DNA from: Streptomyces bauhiniae
GTDB taxonomy: Bacteria > Actinomycetota > Actinomycetes > Streptomycetales > Streptomycetaceae
Direction of reading: 5' to 3'
Assembly: GCF_004784475.1 (NCBI RefSeq)
Contig: NZ_SRRT01000005.1
Span: 496,001 to 560,000, forward strand
DNA length: 64,000 bases
A model generated the notes under the pieces. That model was not told the origin of the DNA. It did not search any database and saw nothing but the letters and a program-made list of their open reading frames with translations. Shown one piece after another: positions 58,411 through 64,000 of this stretch (within the stretch, counting starts at the first letter, position 1; the number at the start of each line of letters is the position of its first letter). A program made the position numbers and the translations under genes.

Positions 58411-59310
58411 TCAGTCCACCGCGTCGGTCAACTTCACCTGCCTCACCGGGCAACCGCCCACCCCCGGCACCGGGTGTGTGCCCAGATCGGCGGTGCGATA
58501 GCCGTCCGGGTAGCTCTTGATCTCCCAGTTCTGCCGGGCGAAGTGAGGCGCGCGGCGCGGCGGAAGCAGCCTGACCAGCCGTCCACGGGTCTTTACGGCA
58601 CGGCGCACCAGAGAGGTGGCGGTCGCGCTCGGCGCCTCGTAGCGGAAGGCACGCAGCAGGGGCTCGTCGAGGAGGGCGAGCGTCGCCGTACGCAACAGTG
58701 GTGCGAGCGGACGCGGATACCAGGACGTCATGAGGTCGAGCGTCGCGTCGGACACCTGCCGGGACCGCTGGTCCCACGCGAAGTGCTCCTTCTCGAAGGA
58801 GTCGAGGAGAGCCTCGAACTCCTCGAACGTCGCCGGGATGTCGGGGATGCCCATGTGGCGCCCGAGGGTGCGGTAGTACTCGGTGGTGGCGACGATCTCG
58901 TGCCGGGACAACCGCCGCCAGCCGTAGGTGTCGATCCAGCGTCTGGGCATGACGACGAAGGTGGAGAGCACGTAGCGCATGTCGTCGTCGCTGATGTCGT
59001 AGCTGCGGTGCATCTGGTTGATGCGCCGGATCGCGGTACGGCCCTCCGGGGCGGCGAAGCCGTGTTCCATGACGGCGTCGAGCAGCAGGGCGGTGTCGTC
59101 GTACCGCCGCTGTGTGCGCTCGGTCAGCTCCGCCGTATCGGCCAGCAGCCGGCCGATGCTGGGGACGGCGTAGGTGCGGTAGAGGGCCAGTTCCAGCGCT
59201 CGTGTGTAGTCCCACGGGAATTCGAACGCGGCGCTGAGCCGGTAGATCTCCGGGGCGTCGGCGACCGGGTCCATCCGCCGGATCTGGTCGAGCCGTTCGA
59301 AGCGTTTCAC
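58411..59310 (-). CDS. MpaB/DUF2236-family oxygenase-like protein
   Basis: A 299-residue helical protein of the MpaB (latex-clearing/ER-bound oxygenase, DUF2236) family, which is proposed to use heme. Features are AFEFPWDYTRALELALYRTY, RRINQMHRSYDISDDDMRYV with the candidate His, RRLSRHEIVATTEYYRTLGR and HMGIPDIPATFEEFEALLD. GTG at 59310 has AGGGGA upstream; the long upstream continuation of the frame is not coding-like. Its function and substrate are unknown. Confidence 0.88.
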   Translation of the reverse strand: MKRFERLDQIRRMDPVADAPEIYRLSAAFEFPWDYTRALELALYRTYAVPSIGRLLADTAELTERTQRRYDDTALLLDAVMEHGFAAPEGRTAIRRINQMHRSYDISDDDMRYVLSTFVVMPRRWIDTYGWRRLSRHEIVATTEYYRTLGRHMGIPDIPATFEEFEALLDSFEKEHFAWDQRSRQVSDATLDLMTSWYPRPLAPLLRTATLALLDEPLLRAFRYEAPSATATSLVRRAVKTRGRLVRLLPPRRAPHFARQNWEIKSYPDGYRTADLGTHPVPGVGGCPVRQVKLTDAVD

Positions 59311-59405
59311 CGTAAGGTCCCCTTCTGTCGCGCAAGTTCCCACTCTACTTTGAGTAACGAGACATGTGTGATGAGCGAGCCCCGGGCCGGGGAAAGGTGG
59401 TTCGC

Positions 59406-59702
59406 ATGTTCGACATGATCCGCAACTACGCCGCCAGGCTGGGTACTTCCCCGCGCGGGGAGGCGCCCTCCGGGCCGAAGCCGCGCGGGCACAACCTCTT
59501 CGAAGCCGCGGCTGCCTATGTGACGGCCCGCGCGCGGGACGACCAGGATGGCGTCGAAGAGGCGTCGTCCTGGGTGTCGCCGGAGGCACTCTCCTTCGGT
59601 GTGGGCGAGTTGGCGAGCCGAGCCGTGGTCGCCCTCGCCCGCGAGCGTTCCACGACCCCTCGGGCGGTGGCCCGGGATCTGCTGGGCCTGCCGGCGGACT
59701 GA
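59406..59702 (+). CDS. Small protein of unknown function
   Basis: A 98-residue protein I do not recognise. It begins FDMIRNYAARLGTS, contains a helix NLFEAAAAYVTARARDDQDG, and ends with SFGVGELASRAVVALARERS and TPRAVARDLLGLPAD. No membrane segment or signal is seen. ATG at 59406 follows GGGGAAAGG; a longer start at 59364 is less likely. It is divergent from the MpaB-like gene with a 95-base gap that contains TACT-TTG-AGTA (59347-59357). Confidence 0.75.
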   Translation: MFDMIRNYAARLGTSPRGEAPSGPKPRGHNLFEAAAAYVTARARDDQDGVEEASSWVSPEALSFGVGELASRAVVALARERSTTPRAVARDLLGLPAD

Positions 59703-59842
59703 GGAGACTCTTGACGGCCACGGGGTGTTTCGCCCCTGTCCGGCAGGAAAACCGCAGCTCCGCCCGGTGCGCGGAGTCGTGACAAGCCTCTCCCCCGCGC
59801 ACTAGGGTGCGCGCCGACGGACGAACCACTGGGGAGGCTGAG

Positions 59843-60706
59843 ATGGCCGGGTCGGACGATGCACCCGTGGCTGCCGCGGACGAGGCGCTGTACGTGTTGA
59901 CGGCGGTGCTGCTGACACCGGCGCAGTTCCCGAGCGTGCTCGGTGACGACTATCCCGCGGCCTGCGCGGCGCTGGGCCTCACACCGCTCGAGGAGGGGTA
60001 CGGCCTGGTTCTCGGGCAGGACGGAGACGGAGCCCGCTGGACGGCCGTCATCGACGACGTGTCCCTGGTCGCGGTGGCGATCGCTTCCTGGGACTGCGGC
60101 ATGGAGTACGAGTTGTCGCCCGACGAGCGGACGCTCGTGGCGGCCCTGCCCGGCTGGCCTCTGGCGCTGGCCGTCGCCGCTCCCGACGTACCCGCCCCGC
60201 ACGACCCGGACACCGAGTCCACGGACCCCCCTCCTCTCACCCCACCCGACACCAGCACGTGGGGACCGGCCCAGCGGCGACTCGGCGCCGACGAGATAGC
60301 ACTTCAGTGGGCCGAGTGGCGCGGTCGGCTCGACGACGCGGATGTCCTGCCGAACAAGCAGGCTTCCGGAGCCGAGGCACCCGCTCCGGAGACCGAAGCA
60401 GCACCGGAGACCGAGCCAGAAGGCACCGCCAAGCCCGGCCGTCCCGGCGTCCGCCAGGTGCTCGCGGAGGCACGCGCCTACATCGACGCCCCGCCGCCGC
60501 TGGGACGCGTCCGCTCGTCGTTCGCCCCCGGAGACGCGCGGACCCTGCGGGCCGACGGTCCCGGCTGGTCAATCGTGGCCCGCACCGACGACATCGCGTT
60601 CATCCTGCTCGACGCGGAACCCGGCGAAGTCATCCCCGTGGGACGCGGCCCGGAGCTCCCCGGCCTGCTGGAAGGACTGGACAAGATCGCCGTACGTCCG
60701 CTGTGA
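59843..60706 (+). CDS. Hypothetical soluble protein with split domains
   Basis: A 287-residue protein without a recognised family. Residues 1-120 form one compact region (ALYVLTAVLLTPAQFPSVLG, WTAVIDDVSLVAVAIASWDC). About 120-200 is a Pro/Glu/Ala-rich linker, and about 200-287 is a second region (GVRQVLAEARAYIDAPPPLG, GWSIVARTDDIAFILLDAEP). The ATG at 59843 follows GGGGAGG. No membrane segment is seen. The layout hints at paired SseB- or Imm-like folds, but I cannot support that further. Confidence 0.78.
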   Translation: MAGSDDAPVAAADEALYVLTAVLLTPAQFPSVLGDDYPAACAALGLTPLEEGYGLVLGQDGDGARWTAVIDDVSLVAVAIASWDCGMEYELSPDERTLVAALPGWPLALAVAAPDVPAPHDPDTESTDPPPLTPPDTSTWGPAQRRLGADEIALQWAEWRGRLDDADVLPNKQASGAEAPAPETEAAPETEPEGTAKPGRPGVRQVLAEARAYIDAPPPLGRVRSSFAPGDARTLRADGPGWSIVARTDDIAFILLDAEPGEVIPVGRGPELPGLLEGLDKIAVRPL

Positions 60707-60733
60707 CCCCGCGCGAAGCCGCGCCCAAAGGCG

Positions 60734-60916
60734 TCAGCGGCCTATCTCCTTGCGCGCCACCCGGCGCAGCCTGCGCCGCTGCGAGGGGTCCAACGTCAGG
60801 TACGCGGCGGCGGGCACGCCCACGATGATCAGAAGCGCCACCCACCAGGGCAGCCAGAACAACAGGATCAGCCCGACCGCCACGCCACCTACGGCGACCT
60901 TCGCGTTTCTCGACAT
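60734..60916 (-). CDS. Small membrane protein, 60 residues
   Basis: A short protein with two hydrophobic segments (VGGVAVGLILLFWLPWWVAL and the following IIVGVPAAAYLTL) and a basic tail (QRRRLRRVARKEIGR). The ATG at 60916 lies eight bases after GGAGGAGG; a GTG seven codons upstream overlaps that site and is rejected. Its function is unknown. Such proteins are common as stand-alone genes in Streptomyces. Confidence 0.75.
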   Translation of the reverse strand: MSRNAKVAVGGVAVGLILLFWLPWWVALLIIVGVPAAAYLTLDPSQRRRLRRVARKEIGR

Positions 60917-60994
60917 GAACTCCGCCTCCTCCGTCACGACCCACTGCCGCTCTCTGCATGGGAAACGGTCCCGAGCGCCTCACGGTTCCGGCCG

Positions 60995-61043
60995 CCGACC
61001 CTGAGACATCCCTGAAGCCGACCCTGAGGAACCCCTGAGACCC
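60995..61043. repeat. Short imperfect tandem repeat between small ORF and xylA
   Basis: CCGACCCTGAG occurs at 60995-61005 and 61018-61028, 23 bases apart, with a further ACCCCTGAGACCC variant at 61031-61043. It lies in the 190-base gap downstream of xylA. Confidence 0.55.
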
Positions 61044-61064
61044 GGTTCGAAGGGCACCGCAGGA

Positions 61065-61100
61065 CGCGCGTGACCAGCCGCAACGGACTGGCCACGCGCG
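61065..61100 (-). terminator. Hairpin terminator after xylA
   Basis: A 13-base stem with one mismatch (61065-61077 with 61088-61100; CGCGCGTGACCAG against CTGGCCACGCGCG) and a 10-base loop. It begins seven bases past the xylA stop on the minus strand. There is no T-run. Confidence 0.7.
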
Positions 61101-61106
61101 ATTCCG

Positions 61107-62273
61107 TCAGCCTCGGGCGCCGAGCAGGTGGTCCATCGCCAACTGGTCGAGCCGCTCGAAGGCCATGCCCCGCGCGGCGGCGGAGTCCACGTCGAAGTCC
61201 TCGAAGGCCGAGCTGTCGGCCAGCAAGGCGTCGAGCCCGTCCGCGGCCGTGGGCTGGGCCAGCTCGTCAAGCCGAGACGCGCGAAGTGCCTCCTGCACCT
61301 CCGGGTCGGCGCGGAAGGCGGCCGCACGGTCCTTCAGGATGAGGTAGTTGCGCATGCACCCGGCGGCCGAAGCCCAGACACCGTCGAGGTCCTCGGTGCG
61401 CGGCGGCTTGAAGTCGAAGTGCCGCGGACCCTCGTAGCCGGCGCTTTCCAAGAGGTCGACGAGCCAGAAGGCGGCCCGGAGGTCACCGGCTCCGAAGCGC
61501 AGGTCCTGGTCGTACTTGATGCCCGACTGGCCGTTGAGGTCGATGTGGAAGAGCTTGTCCGCCCACAGCGCCTGCGCGATGCCGTGCGGGAAGTTGAGCC
61601 CGGCCATCTGCTCGTGCCCGACCTCGGGGTTGACGCCGTACAGCTCGGGGCGCTCCAGGCGCTCGATGAAGGCGAGGGCGTGGCCGACGGTGGGGAGCAG
61701 GATGTCGCCGCGCGGCTCGTTCGGCTTGGGCTCGATAGCGAAGCGGAGGTCGTAGCCCTGGGCGGTGACGTACTCGCCGAGGAGGTCGAACACCTCCTTC
61801 ATGCGGTCCAGGGCCGCCCGGACGTCCTTGGCGCCACCGGACTCGGCGCCCTCCCGGCCGCCCCAGGCGACATAGGTCTTGGCGCCCAGTTCGGCGGCGA
61901 GGTCGATGTTCCGGATCGTCTTGCGGAGCGCGTAGCGGCGCACGTCGCGATCGTTGGCGGTGAACGCGCCGTCCTTGAAGACGGGGTGGGTGAAGAGGTT
62001 GGTGGTCGCCATCGGCACGGCCATGCCGGTCGCGTCCAGGGCCTGGCGGAAGCGCTTGATGTGCGACTCGCGCTCGGTCTCGGAGGCGCCGAAGGGGATC
62101 AGGTCGTCGTCGTGGAAGGTCACGCCGTGGGCGCCCAGCTCGGCCAGGCGCTGCACCGACTCGACCGGGTCGAGGGCGCGGCGGGTGGCGTCGCCGAACG
62201 GGTCCCTCCCCTGCCAGCCGACGGTCCACAGGCCGAAGGTGAACTTGTCCTCGGGGGTGGGCTGGTAGTTCAT
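61107..62273 (-). CDS. xylA: Xylose isomerase
   Basis: Converts D-xylose to D-xylulose (and D-glucose to D-fructose) in the cytoplasm. The 388-residue length is that of the Streptomyces class I enzyme. Characteristic stretches are FTFGLWTVGWQGRDPFGDAT, TFHDDDLIPFG with the catalytic His, WGGREGAESGGAKDV, AIEPKPNEPRGDILLPT and HFDFKPPRTEDLDG, which hold the metal-binding Glu, Asp and His residues. ATG at 62273. It is divergent from xylB; the two share a control region. Confidence 0.97.
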   Translation of the reverse strand: MNYQPTPEDKFTFGLWTVGWQGRDPFGDATRRALDPVESVQRLAELGAHGVTFHDDDLIPFGASETERESHIKRFRQALDATGMAVPMATTNLFTHPVFKDGAFTANDRDVRRYALRKTIRNIDLAAELGAKTYVAWGGREGAESGGAKDVRAALDRMKEVFDLLGEYVTAQGYDLRFAIEPKPNEPRGDILLPTVGHALAFIERLERPELYGVNPEVGHEQMAGLNFPHGIAQALWADKLFHIDLNGQSGIKYDQDLRFGAGDLRAAFWLVDLLESAGYEGPRHFDFKPPRTEDLDGVWASAAGCMRNYLILKDRAAAFRADPEVQEALRASRLDELAQPTAADGLDALLADSSAFEDFDVDSAAARGMAFERLDQLAMDHLLGARG

Positions 62274-62432
62274 GCCGCGGCTCCTTGGTGCGTACGACTA
62301 TTTCGTCATGGCCGTTTACAAATTAGTATGCGAAGGCGCCTCTGGGAAGAGACCAGATGTTCTCGACGCCGGGGCGCCATCGATGAACGGCGTCGCTGCC
62401 GGTCGATGACGCCGCGGAAGAGGGAGAGCCCG
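62274..62432. promoter_or_regulatory. Divergent xylA-xylB control region
   Basis: The 159-base gap has an unusually AT-rich block, about 62295-62331, in which ACTATTT (62298-62304) and AAATTAGT (62320-62327) form an imperfect dyad. In Streptomyces and relatives, ROK-family XylR repressors bind AT-rich sites between xylA and xylB and release them with xylose. No xylR gene is complete in the window, so assignment to XylR is inference. Confidence 0.5.
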
Positions 62433-63878
62433 ATGTCAGCAGCCGAGGGTCCGCTCGTCGTCGGTGTGGACACGTCCACCCAGTCCACGAAGGCACTGGT
62501 CGTCGACGCGTCCACCGGGCAGGTGGTGGCGAGCGGCCAGGCCGCGCACACGGTGACCTCGGGCGCGGGACGGGAGAGCGATCCGCGCCAGTGGTGGGAC
62601 GCGCTGTGCGAGGCGCTCCGCCAGTGCGGCGACGCGGCGCACGAGGCGGCGGCGGTGTCGATCGGCGGCCAGCAGCACGGCCTGGTCACGCTCGACGCGC
62701 ACGGCGAGCCGGTACGTCCCGCGCTGCTCTGGAACGACGTGCGCTCGGCCCCGCAGGCGCGCCGCCTCGTGGAGGAGTTGGGCGGCCCGGATGCCTGGGC
62801 GGAGCGCACGGGAAGTGTGCCGGGGGCGTCGTTCACGGTGAGCAAGTGGGCCTGGCTGGCGGAGCACGAGCCGGACGCGGTCCGCGCCACCAGGGCGGTG
62901 CGCCTCCCCCACGACTACCTCACCGAGCGCCTCACCGGCCTCGGCACGACCGACCGCGGCGATGTCTCCGGCACCGGCTGGTGGGCGTCCGCGACGGAGT
63001 CGTACGACGAGGAGACCCTGGCGCACGTGGGACTCGACCCCGCGCTGCTGCCTCGGGTGGTGCGGCCCGGCGAGGTGGCGGGCACCGTGCGCGACGGCCA
63101 CGACCTGCCGTTCTCCAAGGGTGCGCTGGTGGCGCCGGGCACGGGGGACAACGCTGCCGCCGCCCTGGGTCTGGGCCTGCGCCCCGGCACTCCGGTGCTC
63201 AGCCTCGGTACCTCGGGCACGGTGTACGCGGTCTCCAAGCGCCGCCCCACCGACCCGACCGGCACGGTGGCGGGTTTCGCCGACGCGCACGGCGACTGGC
63301 TGCCGCTGGCCTGCACCTTGAACTGTACCCTCGCCGTGGACCGGGTCGCGGCCCTGCTGGGACTGGACCGGGAGGCCGTGGAACCCGGCACCTCGGTCAC
63401 CCTGCTGCCGTATCTCGACGGTGAGCGCACCCCCAACCTGCCCCACGCCTCGGGTCTGCTGCACGGCCTCCGCCACGACACGACCGCCGGTCAGGTGCTC
63501 CAGGCCGCCTACGACGGCGCGGTGCACTCGCTGCTCGGCGCACTCGACCTGGTTCTCGACGAGGACGCCGACCGCAGCGCTCCCTTGCTGCTGATCGGCG
63601 GCGGCGCCCGCGGCACGGCCTGGCAGGAGACGGTGCGCCGGCTGTCCGGGCGGCCGGTACAGATCCCCGAGGCGAAGGAACTGGTCGCCCTCGGCGCGGC
63701 CGCGCAGGCCGCGGGGCTGCTGACCGGCGAGGACCCGGCGGCCGTAGCTCGCCGTTGGAACACGACGGAGGGAAGGGTCCTGGACGCCGTGGAGCGGGAC
63801 GAGGAAGCCCTGAGCCGGATCGCCGGGGTACTCTCCGACGCGTCCCCGCTGCTGGAGCGGGGTGCGGACTCTCTCTGA
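62433..63878 (+). CDS. xylB: Xylulokinase
   Basis: Phosphorylates D-xylulose to xylulose 5-phosphate for the pentose phosphate pathway. It has 481 residues of the FGGY kinase family: VVGVDTSTQSTKALVVDAST at the N-terminal phosphate site, VSIGGQQHGLVTLD, LLWNDVRS, DVSGTGWWASATESYD, LGTSGTVYAVS and LLIGGGARGTAWQETVRRL. ATG at 62433 follows GAGGGAGAG. It is divergent from xylA, forming the xylose utilisation pair. Confidence 0.97.
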   Translation: MSAAEGPLVVGVDTSTQSTKALVVDASTGQVVASGQAAHTVTSGAGRESDPRQWWDALCEALRQCGDAAHEAAAVSIGGQQHGLVTLDAHGEPVRPALLWNDVRSAPQARRLVEELGGPDAWAERTGSVPGASFTVSKWAWLAEHEPDAVRATRAVRLPHDYLTERLTGLGTTDRGDVSGTGWWASATESYDEETLAHVGLDPALLPRVVRPGEVAGTVRDGHDLPFSKGALVAPGTGDNAAAALGLGLRPGTPVLSLGTSGTVYAVSKRRPTDPTGTVAGFADAHGDWLPLACTLNCTLAVDRVAALLGLDREAVEPGTSVTLLPYLDGERTPNLPHASGLLHGLRHDTTAGQVLQAAYDGAVHSLLGALDLVLDEDADRSAPLLLIGGGARGTAWQETVRRLSGRPVQIPEAKELVALGAAAQAAGLLTGEDPAAVARRWNTTEGRVLDAVERDEEALSRIAGVLSDASPLLERGADSL

Positions 63879-63970
63879 CCCCGCCCAAGAGGATTGCGCT
63901 CCAGGTCCGGCAGCGAGCTACCGAACCACAAGCCGAGCAGGGACCACGGACACCGAGGATCGACGGAGGC

Positions 63971-64000
63971 ATGACCGCACCGCCGCACGACAGCCGACCC
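63971..64000 (+). CDS. Start of an unidentified gene, cut by the window edge
   Basis: An ATG at 63971 follows ACGGAGG and reads TAPPHDSRP to the edge. Ten codons are too few for identification. By position after xylB it could be a regulator of the xyl genes; that is only a guess. Confidence 0.4.
   Translation, partial: MTAPPHDSRP

Noticed and set aside
63879..63970. Terminator between xylB and the edge gene
   Set aside because: I could not find a stable inverted repeat in this interval.

Overview
The window looks like a chromosomal segment of a Streptomyces species. The DNA is very GC-rich with strong GC preference at third codon positions. GTG and TTG starts are common. The gene content is typical of the genus: a cvnA-B-C-D conservon, DUF5997, DUF5709 and DUF6397 proteins, a class F sortase, a CtpH/CtpI-like P-type ATPase, F420-type PPOX enzymes and an actinobacterial sulfur leader peptide. 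I saw no rRNA, tRNA, CRISPR array, insertion sequence or prophage. No gene-free stretch exceeds about 300 bases.

Layout. 1-8.1 kb: a NACHT NTPase cut by the left edge, PAP2 and HAD hydrolases, a TetR regulator with a palindromic operator, a ferredoxin-NADP reductase and a nucleobase permease. 8.1-16.2 kb: a giant P-type ATPase with a small membrane partner, and a PaaX regulator divergent from an AidB-like acyl-CoA dehydrogenase. 16.4-25.6 kb: Asp-box propeller protein, uracil-DNA glycosylase, BadF-type kinase, degenerate CbiX-like protein, FUSC membrane protein, Lrp/AsnC regulator, MFS exporter, and a LysR effector domain without HTH opposite DUF5997. 25.7-33.7 kb: methyltransferase, VanX-like dipeptidase, metallophosphoesterase, and a leftward cell-surface/signalling cluster (small sortase-substrate-like protein, sortase, ECF sigma factor, putative anti-sigma-like membrane protein, Ser/Thr kinase with beta-propeller sensor), then YjbQ.

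33.8-37.9 kb is a complete alkanesulfonate operon (leader peptide, ssuC, ssuB, ssuA, ssuD). Its leader has signs of leaderless transcription and attenuation. 37.9-45.1 kb holds an MltG-like lytic transglycosylase, a MarR regulator divergent from an ABC exporter, and a two-gene heterodimeric ABC exporter with one intact and one degenerate ATP site. 45.3-50.5 kb: DUF5709, cysteine-free L31, a DUF457/YdjM-like protein, an SF2 helicase and a TesB thioesterase.

50.5-57.6 kb: a DUF6397 gene with a probable frameshift, an orphan roadblock protein, a PPOX enzyme, and a conservon preceded in the same direction by an MHYT-domain membrane sensor. 57.8-64 kb: a methyltransferase, an MpaB-like oxygenase, three small unknowns, and xylA/xylB (xylose isomerase and xylulokinase) transcribed divergently from an AT-rich control region. 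A gene start touches the right edge.

Most interesting for follow-up: the NACHT protein with a formylglycine-enzyme-like region, the MHYT-conservon operon, the ssu attenuator, the frame switch in DUF6397, the asymmetric ABC exporter, and the short tandem repeats at 20.5 and 25.7 kb.
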